From contig NC_080044.1 in the NCBI RefSeq assembly GCF_012489685.1, forward strand, positions 44,020,964 to 44,084,963: 64,000 nt of DNA. The letters are read 5' to 3'. How positions within the stretch are numbered: position 1 is the stretch's first letter; each line of letters opens with the position of its first letter. Position numbers and translations under genes: made by a program. The notes beneath the pieces were generated by a model that saw only the letters and a program-made list of their open reading frames with translations, did no database searches and was not told where the DNA came from. This DNA is from Lotus japonicus (lineage: Eukaryota > Streptophyta > Magnoliopsida > Fabales > Fabaceae). Positions 11,601 through 21,657 of the stretch are shown here, piece by piece.

Positions 11601-12783
11601 ATATCTCTATCATCCTCAAATTCTCGCCCTCGATCATCCTTTATTTTCTCAATCAGGTTCCTCTTCCTTCTCTGAGATGCCTTTTAATGGTAAAAACGAG
11701 TATTTTTATCTCCATTCTCTAACCATGTTGCCCTGGATCTCTGACTCCACCACTTCTCCTGTTGTGCCAACAAAACCTCCAACTCCTTCTCGGTCTCATG
11801 AGTCACTCTAATTATTTCCTCTATCAGAACTTCCCTCTGAAGGTCTTGAAGCAAACCCTCTTTATCAGATATTTTCTTCGGTAAATCTCCAAAAGTATTT
11901 CGACCCCAATCATCAAGAACCCCTCCCACCTCAGAAATCTTTGCCAGGACATTTGTAGTGTCACGGCACCATGTCTCAGTTATCACCTCTACACACGCCT
12001 CTCCCTCCTCGAGCCATAACTCCTCAAACCTGAACATATGGGTTCTGCGCATCTCCTTGCGCCTCCTCCGCGAACCACACTCCAAAAGGATCGGGTTATG
12101 ATCAGACTGGTACCTCGAAAGATGAGATACACCTGTCACTGGCCACAGATCAACCCATGCATCATTAATCAGAGCATAGTCCAAACGTTCCTGTATAGTG
12201 CCAGGTGCAGTACGTTTGTTGGACCACGTGTACCTGTATCCTGAAAAATCAACCTCATGTAATTTATAATTTGCACACACTTGATTAACCATCTGCAAAT
12301 GCCCCAGATTTGGGGGATCACCCCCCAGCTTATCTCTTGGTGAAAGAATATCATTAAAATCACCAATAATCAGGCACGGCCTGGAAGGGTCCGTAATCAA
12401 CCTCTGTATCATGGTCCAGGTCTCCTTCTTCAACCTCTCCCCTGGAAAACCATACACAAAAACCACAGTCATAGGCGTCTGTTCCTCAGGGTGAAATATT
12501 GTGCAAAGGATGTGATTAAGAGAAGAGGAGATAATCTCCAGTTGAACCTCTTGACTAACCCAAAGACACAAACCACCCGCTCTGGACCGCCCCTGACCTG
12601 CACACTGAACTGGAAAAATATTAGACAAACCCGCATACCTCGCTTTTGTAACCCCTCAGAAGAATACCACCTAGTTTCCATAGCAAACACCACCTCGGGA
12701 GCTTTTGAGTGGATGAGTCGTTTGAGGACTCCAACTGCCTGTAGGTTCCCAAGCCCACGCCAGTACCACGATAAGATCCTCAT
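8673..12783 (-). pseudogene. LINE copy 2 ORF2: endonuclease, reverse transcriptase, zf-RVT, RNase H
   Basis: ORF2 starts at the ATG of 12783 (MRILSWYWRG), which overlaps the TGA of ORF1. Endonuclease: VFVYGFPGERLK, IIGDFNDILS and SDHNPILLE (12628-11684). Reverse transcriptase: KAPGVDVFPALFYQKFW, LDMSKAYDRIEW, LRQGDPLSPYL and the catalytic FADD box (11485-10373). A zinc-binding reverse-transcriptase linker follows (CGLCGHDTETTEHLFMRC, about 9520-9450), then RNase H (VKINFDASV, LAEACGLRWSMKLAIDLG, LETDCLTLY; to 8830). The true end is the stop at 8673-8675. Breaks: a frameshift near 12630, a TAA at 11683, another stop near 11500, a frameshift near 10395 and one near 8850. Confidence 0.9.
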
Positions 12784-13934
12784 TGAGGTGGGCGGGACTG
12801 CTCAGCAGTCTTCGCCAATCCCAATCCAACATCAGTAGTTATCTTCTTTAGTGGAGGGGAGAACCCCGTACCCAACGGGCCAAATAAGCCAGAAGAAGAA
12901 GACCCATTTGACCTCTTTTTTGGAACAACCCTTGACTTGCCATCCTCTTTATCCCGTGCACTCCTGATATGTCTATCTTCCCTCTCTCGTATATGAATGC
13001 CTCTTGACCTGTTATTATTATTATTATCCTTTCTCTTCCAAGGGCTATCCTCAGCACCCAATCTCTGACTTTTGAACCGTATTTCAGGTTCTTTCTTGTC
13101 CTTTGCCATTTGTTCTTCACGTGCCACCTCTTTATGTTTTTCCTTCACCACCTGTGCCTTGTTATTATTATCCAAACTAGGATTTTCCAGCGTTTTCTCA
13201 ATGCCATTACGGCCAACATTGTCCACCTGTTCGGAGTCGTCGAGCTTCTCCTCATTAGCCTCGGTTGCATCATACTGGTCATCATCCTCCCACTCATGAT
13301 CTGCAACATCTTTTCTCCCCCCATGACGCCGATCGTCCTCTGCCTTCAGCCACAATCCAAATCGATTCACACTACCATCATCTTCCACCTCGCAGTCAAG
13401 AATGACATGGTCCAGCTTCCCGCAACGGAAACAGAAATTTCCAAGCTTTTCATACTTGAAAGATACCCTCAGAGGAGCATCCGAGCCAGCTGCCACCATT
13501 TGTCCTCGCCTCAGGGGCTTGTCAACATTCAGCCATGCTCTTATACGTAAACTGACACCATACCGATGTGCTGCGTACTTGTCCCACTCAATGAAACCAT
13601 CAAAAATAACCCCTAGTGAGCGAGCCATCGTATCTGTCCTGTGTGTGTAAGGTAGACCATGCGCTTGTATCCAAAAAGGGACTCGAATCAAAGGAATAGC
13701 CGTTGGGTTCACCTTCAGGTCAAAAAGGTTAAGTGCAACCAGATGCCTGTTGAAGAACCATGGTCCAGAGCGGAGGACCAGTCTCGATCCCGTGATGATG
13801 CGAACTTGAAGGAGAAGAGATTCGTACCAACATGTCGAATCTCAGTGCTGTTCCTTGATTCCCACAACCTCCTCATGACGCTAATGAATAGCTTGGGTTC
13901 CACCCTATGTGGCATCAGCACCTTCCCGATCAGC

Positions 13935-14570
13935 CAGTGTTTTAAGACTCGGCTCGGACCGGCAAGTCCGACTGGGACTCGGTGACCTGACCGGTCCGAG
14001 CCTCACGTTAGACCGGTTGTGCAAGTCACTCGGCTGGAACCGGTTTGAACCGGCCGGTTTAACGGTCAAACCGGTGACTCGGCCGGTTTTTTATTGAACC
14101 AGCGAGTCACCCATTTCTTGTTTTTTTTTTTGTTAGTTTGTTAACGGTGGGCTAGATAGAAGCCCATTTTCCAATAATTATTTAACCCTTTCACATTTTT
14201 TTTTTCAGTCCAGTTGGGTTATTTAACCTATTGGGCCTTTTAAATTGTTTTTTTTTGTCCATTTGCAAACATTTTGTATATAATTGGGTAAAAAAACGTG
14301 ATATTTTGTTAAAAAATGGTGCCAGCAGGGTTTGAACACAGGCCATGGAGGTAATATGAAAGAAAACTACCACTGCACCACCAGGATGTTGTTGATTAAA
14401 AACGTATTTTGTTTTTTTTATATTAACTTTATATTGCATTGGACATTTTTTATTATTTTTTAATATACACCGAGTCAAGCAATCGAACCAGTGACCCAGT
14501 GGTCCGACCAGTGACTCAGTGACTCAGTACCCCGACCGAGTCGATGACCGAGCCGAGTTCTAAAACACTG
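13935..14570. mobile_element. hAT-type MITE 2 (636 bp) inserted in LINE copy 2 ORF1
   Basis: Terminal inverted repeats begin CAGTGTTTTA on both ends and match over about 23 bp with two mismatches. A perfect 8-bp TSD, CGATCAGC, flanks it at 13927-13934 and 14571-14578. Eight-base TSDs and a CAGTG end are typical of hAT elements. No transposase frame is present. Subterminal regions are full of ACCGG/CCGGT and GAGTCAC/GTGACTC motifs, likely old transposase-binding repeats. Confidence 0.92.
14328..14383 (-). other. tRNA-like A-box/B-box pair inside hAT MITE 2
   Basis: On the minus strand TGGTGGTGCAGTGGTAG (14383-14367) fits the Pol III A-box pattern TGGYNNAGTGG, and TGTTCAAACCC (14338-14328) fits the B box, with tRNA-like spacing of about 30 bases. 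No cloverleaf or terminator T-run of a working tRNA gene is visible. A captured tRNA or SINE head is the likeliest reading. Confidence 0.5.
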
Positions 14571-14955
14571 CGATCAGCCATTCATCCATGCCCAGGTTTG
14601 GATCCACCTCCAGCGGACCAACGTTCAGCACTTGTCCTTCATCACCATCAAGTTCAAACTCCGGTTGGGCCATGTCGGCCATGAGTGCAGTCTCACTGTC
14701 GAAGCAGGGAGAGAGGCGCACAAACAGAACTGTTGAAGAGAAGCACTTAAAAACCATCGTCAACAAAAAACACTCGAATAGGACAAAGATTGCCAAGAAT
14801 AGAAAAAGGAAGAAGCCCGATGAATTTTTGGAACAATAAAAGGGTCAAAGTCCACCGTGGACCACGACGTCGCCGACACCGTTGGGTTTTTCCATCATTG
14901 GAAACCTAACCCTAGCGCAGCTTTTCTGGTTTTAGTTTGGTAACTAAGTGCTAAC

Positions 14956-15233
14956 AAATATTTTTGAAGTAAAGATAGATTTACCGTGAATCTTAATTAA
15001 TACGTTAAAAATGATTTTATTATTGCTCCTAACTAAATCCATTATGTTATGGATTCATATATATTAACGTAGAATAATATGTTCCGACGACAAAAAGAAG
15101 CAGAAAAACCAATAATGATATGTACACACCTTATTTTTTAAACACTTCATTTCCCCTTATTTTTATTTCTATCTCCCTCCTTTTATTATCTAATATACTT
15201 CTTATGTTCTCTATCACTTTTCACTCACGTTCT
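14956..15233. other. Intergenic flank between LINE copy 2 and the composite gypsy element
   Basis: It opens with the 5'-side TSD of the LINE (14956-14969) and is otherwise AT-rich unique sequence. No gene or element is recognisable. Confidence 0.6.
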
Positions 15234-15238
15234 GACTT
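15234..15238. repeat. TSD GACTT, left end of the composite gypsy element
   Basis: GACTT stands directly before the first LTR (TGGATTGGGG at 15239) and again directly after the last LTR at 40435-40439. This single pair of 5-bp duplications brackets all four LTRs. Confidence 0.75.
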
Positions 15239-16271
15239 TGGATTGGGGAGACCCCAGAGGCCCTCGCCCAATGATGCTCGTCCAAAGGCGATGCACAAGC
15301 CAAAGGTCTGGGCCTCCTCCGAGAGGCCCAACCGGCCCACTAAGGACAGTTAGATACGTCAGGCCCAACCCCTAGCCTATAAATAGGGGGCGATTCTCAA
15401 TTGTAAGGGACTCTTAGCTCATTTTAGGAATAACAAACTTGAGATTCAGTTACACTCTCTCTCTAATCGGTTACACGCTCTCTCTCTCTAAATTCTCTCG
15501 TTGCAATCCTCTCACTCTAGGCAGGGCCGTGTACAGACATTTTGGGGCATCAGGCGAAAATGTTAAAGGGGCCTTTTTTTTAGAGAATTTTTAAGAAACT
15601 TCACATAAAATATTAATTTTTATATTAATCTTCTAGCTTTTTTAGAAGCAAAATCATTTATCAGAGTTTTATAATCAAGTCATTCTAACATTTCACTTTC
15701 AATAGATAAAACAGCTAATCCATTCAATCTATCTTGTAACATTGTTGACCTTAAATATTAATTCATCAATTTTAATTTTGAAAAACTTCTTTCAGCAGTA
15801 GCAACCGTTAGAGTAAATTTGAGTAAAGTAAGGGAAAATTAATACTCTTTTTTGAGAGAAGGAATCTCTTAATTTTCTAAGGGTAGTTTTGTTGAAGATG
15901 ATTAAATTTCTGACTCAAATAGTGGTGAAAATATTTTTTTTTGGGAAATATGAGTTTTATAATTTTTTTATGAAATATTTTTTATTTTTTAAATAAGTTA
16001 TGTAACAAAAAAAGATGGGGTAATTTAAAAAAAACGATATATTGGTCTAACTTACTTTTTTAGTTAGCTAATATTTAGGAAATAAATAGTACAAATTTTT
16101 TTTATACTTTAGTTGTTTAAAATTTATTAATAGTTAGTAACTAATTTTTTTTTTGGGGGCCTAAGTAATTTTATTTTTTTGGGGCCTTAAGCTATAGCTT
16201 ATTTTGTATAACACCATCCACAACCCTGACTATAGGTATTATATCTTCTTTCTATGTTCTAGGCCGGAACA
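15239..16271 (+). mobile_element. LTR (a) of the composite gypsy element, split by a hAT
   Basis: Without the insertion it is about 318 bp, from TGGATTGGGG to GGAACA. It carries a TATA box (CTATAAATAG at 15377-15386) followed by CT-rich sequence. The hAT remnant at 15522-16228 sits in the part after the TATA. Next to it the internal remnant TTTGGCGCCGTC joins straight onto LTR (b). Confidence 0.85.
15522..16228 (-). mobile_element. hAT element remnant with transposase C-terminal fragment
   Basis: Ends are CAGGGCCG and CAACCCTG (near inverted). The flanking 8-mers ACTCTAGG (15514-15521) and ACTATAGG (16229-16236) are a TSD with one mismatch; LTRs (c) and (d) show the uninterrupted site. On the minus strand, about 15820-15630, the reading VATAERSFSKLKL, YLRSTMLQDRLNGLAVLSIE matches the hAT dimerisation domain near the transposase C terminus. 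Two stops break it, and nothing else of the transposase is left in the 707 bp. Confidence 0.85.
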
Positions 16272-16283
16272 TTTGGCGCCGTC

Positions 16284-16593
16284 TGTGGACTGGGCGAGAC
16301 CCTAGAGGCCCTCGCCCAAAGGCGATGCACAAGCCAAAGGTCTGGGCCTTCTCCGAGAGGCCCAACCGGCCCACTAAGGACAGTTAGATACGTCAGGCCA
16401 AACCCCTAGCCTATAAATAGGGGGCGGTTACAAATTGTTAAAGACTCTTAGCTGATTTTCATGAATAACAAATTTGAGATTCAATTACACTCTCTCTCTA
16501 AGCGGTTACACGCTCTCTCTCTCTCTAGATTCTCTCATAGCAATATTCTCTTTCAAGTTACTATACCTTCTTTCTATGTTCTTGGCTGGAACA
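16284..16593 (+). mobile_element. LTR (b) of the composite gypsy element
   Basis: 310 bp from TGTGGACTGG to TGGAACA. TATA box CTATAAATAG at 16411-16420, then a CT-microsatellite leader. It starts only 12 bp after LTR (a), and its first five bases TGTGG are also the continuation of the PBS of LTR (a), so the join lies within a shared TGTGG. The PBS and gag follow, making this the functional 5' LTR of the first segment. Confidence 0.88.
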
Positions 16594-16595
16594 TT

Positions 16596-16613
16596 TGGCG
16601 CCGTCTGTGGGGA
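16596..16613 (+). other. Primer-binding site of the composite gypsy element
   Basis: TGGCGCCGTCTGTGGGGA directly follows LTR (b). TGGCGCC starts are common to plant gypsy PBSs. I cannot assign the tRNA with certainty. A truncated copy (TTTGGCGCCGTC) remains at 16272-16283 after LTR (a). Confidence 0.75.
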
Positions 16614-16738
16614 ACGGTAGATTTCGATTCCCAGACTACGTGGATTGCAGTTTTTGGTTGAGAAAAGTTCGGCATTTTGTGCAATTTCCTCTGATTTTCG
16701 TGTTTTTAGTGGAATTTCTGGTTCACGGTTGAAATTCG

Positions 16739-17790
16739 ATGGAGACTCATCGTCGTCGACGCAGCGGGCCGTTGGAGTAGAGGCGTGGTTCACCACCGCA
16801 TCGTGTGAAGGGAAGGCCTCGTCGTGAGGAGGTTCATCGCGAGCAACCTGAGCAACCGACTCCTCCTCCGCTTCCACCGCCTCCTCCTCCTCCTTCTCCG
16901 ACGCCTCCATTGCCTACTCCACCGTCCTCACCTTCGTAGCAAGGATCTCCAGCACGCTCGCCGGAAGCTTCAGGAGGCGGATAGCCATTACCTCAAGCTC
17001 CGATCACTCACAGAGATTGGAGACGCTTGGTCCGCAACGTTGACAACATACGACAACGGAATGATTACTTGCAAGAGCAGTTGGACTATTATCGCCTTGA
17101 GCAACAGGACGAGGGAGAACGGGAGGCGGAGGCTGTAGCTGAGTTTGAGCCTTTCTCAGCGGCGGTAAGGGAGGTAACAATTCCTGATAACATGAAGAAT
17201 CTCGTTCTGAAGACGTACAACGGAAGGACGGATCCGAAGGATCATCTGGTCTACTTCTACACGAAGATGGTGATAAGTGGCGCTTCTGATGCGGTGAAGT
17301 GCAGAATGTTCCCGTCAACTTTCAAAGGCACGACGATGGCTTGGTTCACGACTTTGCCTTGTGGATCTATTACGAACTTCCGCGATTTCTCGTCGAAGTT
17401 CCTTGTTCAGTTCTCCGCAAGCAAGATCAAGCAGGTCACGATTGATGATCCTTATAACGTTCGCCAGTTAGAGCGAGAAACTTTGAAGCAGTATGTGAAG
17501 CGGTACAGTGCAACATCTGTCAAGATCGAGGAGTCGGAGCTACAAGCCTGTGCACGCGACCTTTAAAAATGGACTGCTGCCGGGGAGGCTGAACAGCAAG
17601 CTAAGTCGGAAGCCTGCTCGTTCGATGGCGGAAGGACGCACTCGGGCGAACACCTGCATCCTGGATGAGGAAGACGACGCATTCAAAAGGAGGCGTGCCA
17701 AGACGGAAAAAGATGGCGGTCAGAGGGACGTATCGCCAGCAGGCAGGCAGGCGAGGTCGGGATAAGGGAGAAAGTAGCAAGCGAAGGGAT
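16739..17790 (+). pseudogene. Gag of the Tat-like gypsy element, broken
   Basis: The probable start ATG at 16739 (METHRRRRS) meets a TAG after 13 codons. A proline-rich segment follows, with further stops. The retrotransposon gag core is clear in 17027-17566: ISGASDAVKCRMFPSTFKG, TMAWFTTLP, FRDFSSKFLVQFSASK and LKQYVKRYS. A TAA at 17564 and a frameshift separate it from LNSKLSRKPARSMAEGRTRA and ILDEEDDAFKRRRAK (about 17590-17720). Gag would form the cytoplasmic particle in which reverse transcription occurs. Confidence 0.82.
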
Positions 17791-18013
17791 AAGAAAATCA
17801 AACCATCAGAGAAGCTAGCGAAGGAACAACTCTACTCGAAGAAGGAAAACTTTGAGCGACGGCGCCCGTGGCAAACTGATTCTCGCCAGCGAGAGGGGTC
17901 AGGGAAAAACCTGAACGCACATTTGACATAACTGCTTCGGGAGGTCAAGGTAACGCATGCAGTTGAAGAGGGCGAGAGGGAAGTTAATCCGCCGCGGGTG
18001 GTAGTGGACAAAA

Positions 18014-19299
18014 CCAAGTGGTGCGAGTATCATCGCTCGGCGGGTCACGACACTGGTGACTGTTTCACGTTGAAAAGTGAGATTTAGAGGTTGATCAGGG
18101 CAGGACGCTAGCAAATGAATGATCGCGGCGATCGATGGCAGGGCGAGCGCCAACAGGGAAATCATTACAAGGGAAACCGCTAGAAAAATGATCGCAGGCA
18201 GGATGACCACCGTCGGACACCAACAGCGGACGAGAAAGAGACATTGGCGAAAAGGAAGAAAGGAGCCGAGGAAACCTTCAACAAGGATCTCGAACCGCCG
18301 ATTGGGACGATCAATACAATTGCAGGGGGCTTCAGCGGAGGCGGCGACACACAAGCGGCGAGACGAAGGCATGTTAGAGCGGTAAGTTCAGTACAAGAGT
18401 TTTCAACTCCATTTGGTTTCCAACACCCGGACATAGTGATATCATCGACAGACTTTGAGGGAATTAAGATACATAAGGAGGATCCCGTGGTGGTAATGGT
18501 GAGGATCAACAATTACAATGTGCGAAGAGTGCTTTTAGACCAGGGTAGTTCCGCGGATATCATCTATGGCGATGCATTTGATAAATTGGGGTTAACAGAT
18601 CAAGACTTGATGCCATATTCCGGGACTTTGGTAGGCTTTTCGGGGGAACAGGTCTGGGTACGCGACTTGTTGGATTTGGACACAGTTTTTGGCGTTGATG
18701 AGAACGTAAAGCTCTTGCGCATAAGGTACTTGGTTTTGCAGGTAGTGGCGTTGTACAATGTCATCATTGGTCGGAACACGCTGAACCGCCTCTACGCAGT
18801 GATATCAACAGCCCATCTGGCAGTGAAATACCCGTCGACTTGCGGGAAGGTCAGAAAGATCGCAGTAGATCAACGGTGGGCAAGGGAATGTTACAACAAC
18901 TGCATGGGCTTGTATGGGAAGAAGAGAGTTGGTGCTGGGCATAGATTTCACGAGATCGAGATCTTAGAAGCCGATCAGGATCAGCGGAGCATCCATGGCC
19001 AGGCTCAAAGCGGCGCGAAAAGACAGGGATGGTGGATTAGTGAAAGGTATGGGGGACCGAGAAGGAACCAAAGTCAGGAACGGCCAGAGGGCAGGACGGG
19101 GAAAGATGAGAAATTTACTGATTCTCATGCTGAGGAGCGCTGGACAAACCTGATTGGAAACCTGGAAATGTATAAATTCAGTAGGGGAGTACTAGCGATT
19201 GAGCCCAGGCTCACAGTTAATCAGGAAAAGCGCTTGGAGAAGTTGGTAGAAGACAATTTTGACCTCTTCAATTGGAGTCAAAAGGACGCGACAGTCTGA
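18014..19299 (+). pseudogene. Protease region up to the RT threshold, RT deleted
   Basis: A zinc-type motif CEYHRSAGHDTGDCFTLK (about 18020) is followed by stops. The long frame from 18244 carries the retropepsin active site LLDQGSSADIIYGDAFDKLG, catalytic Asp at codon 18538, and YNVIIGRNTLNRLYAVIST. Near its end RLEKLVEDNFDLFNWSQKD matches the stretch just before the RT domain in Tat-like Pol proteins. Instead of RT, unrelated sequence follows the stop at 19299. RT, RNase H and integrase have been lost. Confidence 0.8.
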
Positions 19300-19302
19300 G
19301 GG

Positions 19303-19877
19303 TTGCCCAAGTTCAAAAAGCCAACCCTGTTGGGCATATGTCAGGAAGGAAGCGGAGAAAAGGGGGCAGCGCTACAGGGTGCGGTTCAGTTGAAGATACA
19401 GCGAAACCACGTCGAGCAAAGCAAATTGAGAAAAGTTGATCAATCTCGGGGCGAGCCGAAGACTGAAGAGGAGCGGTGCCAAGCGCGTCGCCACAGGAAC
19501 AAAGGAAAAGGGAAGGTATAATGTTGGAAACCAGTGGGGGCCGCAAATTTTAAACCTTCAAAGGCGGCCCGGTACGTCAAACGAGGGAACAGGTTAGGCA
19601 AGCGCCCATTCTACCACAGGGTGACCAAGAGGGGCGATCGGCCTCACAGAAGTGAGGAATGGGTAGCGAGCACGTCGGAGCTGAAAAATGAGGTGCTTGG
19701 CGTGGTACTTTAATCAGAGGGGACAACTGTGGGAGGGCAGGAGCAATGGCATGGCGGGTAGGAGCAAAAATTAGGACAAAAAATAAAGATGTACTCTTTT
19801 TCTCCATCGCGGGAGTTTTTTAATGAGACATCCCTCAATAAATGTAAAAACATATTTTTACAATCAAATACAAAAGG
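19303..19877 (+). other. Post-deletion tail of the first internal segment, unidentified
   Basis: After the stop a frame continues (PKFKKPTLLGICQ to about 19521) without known domain, then non-coding sequence. The same block recurs at 35884-36457 in the second segment with many substitutions, so it belongs to the element family and not to the host. Confidence 0.55.
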
Positions 19878-19882
19878 ATATT

Positions 19883-19978
19883 TGTAACACCCCGATTTCC
19901 AGGTGCCACTTTAGTAACCAAAAATAACTCTACGCGGAAAACAGGTAATTTTTTTTTTCGTTTGATTCCTTTTAACTC
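19883..19978 (-). mobile_element. LTR C remnant of the nested gypsy element
   Basis: Its 96 bp match the first 96 bp (plus strand) of LTRs A and B. On the minus strand this is the 3' terminal part of a third LTR. It lies directly inside the left TSD, so it was the outer end of the original insertion. Confidence 0.85.
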
Positions 19979-20435
19979 ATTGGTCCCCCAGCTCCCCACT
20001 GATGGTAGCTCTCCCTTCCATTGTAGCCTTGGGATCCTGACCTCATTGGTCCCCCAGCTCCTGTTCGATTCATTCCTCTTTGTTGATACATTGCTGTCGC
20101 CATCAGTCGTTGATGATGCTCACGTGCAGCCTCTTCAGCGCGCATGTAAGCGTCTTCCGCAGCCTGATTCATCATTGCCTCGATCAGTGTAGCTATTGCC
20201 TCCGCCATCCGGTTAAGGTCCACCATCCTATGTCTCATCAAACGTCCGATTAGTACTAACCATACGGTAGCACTGGACAAACCACTCAATCCGATTAAGT
20301 AGTAACGCAAGCAATTAGAGCGAAAATCGCTCTGCAGACAATCAATTTTCACTCCTTGCAGAGTCACACAACCTAGCACAGAAGACCTATTCCCCAAAGA
20401 CTCCCAAAAGACTCGACTAAGCTCTGATACCACAA
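19979..20435 (-). pseudogene. Second PBS and gag N-terminal fragment
   Basis: This is a copy of the sequence at 27873 to about 27430: a Met-tRNA PBS (20432-20421) and a gag start with MVDLNRMAEAIATLIEAM (ATG near 20226). It stops abruptly at a join with LTR C. At the join, about 16 bp (TTGGTCCCCCAGCTCC) duplicate a stretch that lies some 65 bp inside the fragment, a templated filler. Confidence 0.85.
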
Positions 20436-21373
20436 TGTAACACCCCGATTTCCAGGTGCCACTTTAGTAACCAAAAATAACTCTACGCGGAAAACAGGTA
20501 ATTTTTTTTCTTCGTTTGATTCCTTTTAACTCAAGCAATAGGAAATAAAGACATAGCCCAACCACTAAACTAACCAATACACATCAAATATAAACATGTA
20601 CAGCCTCAGCTGCACTTCCACGTCACGCGCATTTGCAGTGACTCCAAAATAGTGTGCCCGCAGGCAAAAATATACAAAACCAGAAGTGTGAGTAAAAAAG
20701 TTTATAATTACAATCCATAAGGAGAAAGTCGGCCCCAAAATGGCCTAAGCAAAGACCCCTACAGTCCGACTGACTCACTGTGATCCCTCAGTAAGAGAAC
20801 CACACAAAAAGTCATGCGTCGGGAACCTACCCTGTCCCAAAAGCAAAACGAATTAGAGCTCTACACAAAACATGACGCCTGCATAAACCTACCCTCCCAG
20901 TACCAAGTCCACAGCGAACTAAAGTTGGCAAGTTGAAGCTCAGCTCCATGCGTCGTAAACTCCTTTCGTCAGACGTCCACGCTCGTCAGTCCGGTCCTCC
21001 ATGACCCTTCCCCGGTACGTCGCCTGATGACCCACAAGATCGATCACCCAAGCGGTGGGGCATGTCAGTCAACCAGCTCAAACCTGATCCCCCCCGAAGG
21101 AGAGACCATCGAAACCCAATCCACCGTCGACGTCTGGCAGCAGGCCGACCGCCCAAACACAAACATGAAACCAAAGCCAAGGCGCTAGGGTCAACTCACG
21201 GAAATAAGTAGATATACACTCAACATGTGATATGGGATATAGATATATATGTTGATATATATATATAAACAATCCTAGCATATTATTGGCTCTAACAATG
21301 CTTCAATAAATCAAACAGCACACGATTCCAGTCAGAATGAATGTATGCGTGAAATGCAATCATGATCCGGATT

Positions 21374-21573
21374 GTGACGCGTTCCCGTTCGCCACAAGTG
21401 AAGCATTCCCGTTCTTCACTATGGATGAACCATTCCCGTTATTCATCCTTGGTGAACCATTCCCGTTATTCACCGTATGATGAACCATTCCTGTTATTCA
21501 TCATTAATGCAGTGGTGAACCATTCCCGTTATTCACCATGATATGCACAGGTGAACCATTCCCGTTATTCACC
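21374..21573. repeat. Hairpin array 1 in LTR B: constant loop, varying stems
   Basis: Seven tandem units share the core CATTCCCGTT (first and fifth slightly changed). Each is flanked by its own inverted arms: AGTGAAG/CTTCACT, GGATGAA/TTCATCC, GGTGAA/TTCACC, ATGATGAA/TTCATCAT, TGGTGAA/TTCACCA, GGTGAA/TTCACC. The first unit has GTGACG/CGCCAC with one mismatch. Changes on one arm are matched on the other. Confidence 0.85.
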
Positions 21574-21657
21574 CGATTGATGCAATATGGTTAGCCAAAC
21601 ATCGAATCGTCCTCACCACATAAGTGTTTAGCTCAAACCCAAACTCAAAACAACCCC

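Larger units (their letters stand above)
12780..14682 (-). pseudogene. LINE copy 2 ORF1 (DUF4283 / CCHC protein), split by a MITE
   Basis: The ATG at 14682 begins MADMAQPEFELDGDEGQ; the N-terminal piece runs to 14579, where hAT MITE 2 interrupts it. It resumes at 13926 (KLFISVMRRLWESRNS), shifts frame near 13770, and continues from 13712 (IRVPFWIQAHGLP). DUF4283 is followed by an intact CCHC knuckle (CFRCGKLDHVILDC), a charged low-complexity linker and a basic tail. The stop TGA at 12780-12782 overlaps the ORF2 start as ATGA, suggesting termination-reinitiation for ORF2 in the parent element. Confidence 0.85.
8641..14955 (-). mobile_element. LINE copy 2, near full-length L1-type element
   Basis: A 12-base T run on the plus strand (8641-8652), the poly-A tail of the minus-strand element, marks the 3' end. 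ORF1 (from 14682) and ORF2 (12783-8673) are both recognisable. The two ends are flanked by a near-perfect TSD (8626-8640 and 14956-14969). Without the hAT MITE at 13935-14570 it is about 5.7 kb, a normal size for a plant L1. Both ORFs carry frameshifts and stops, so the copy is dead. Confidence 0.9.

Noticed and set aside
14311..14390. A real tRNA gene in hAT MITE 2
   Set aside because: Only the A-box and B-box words are present; acceptor and anticodon stems do not form.
19303..19546. Integrase or RT in the tail after protease
   Set aside because: I looked for RT (YADD/FADD-type) and integrase (HHCC, DDE) signs in both copies of this tail and saw none.
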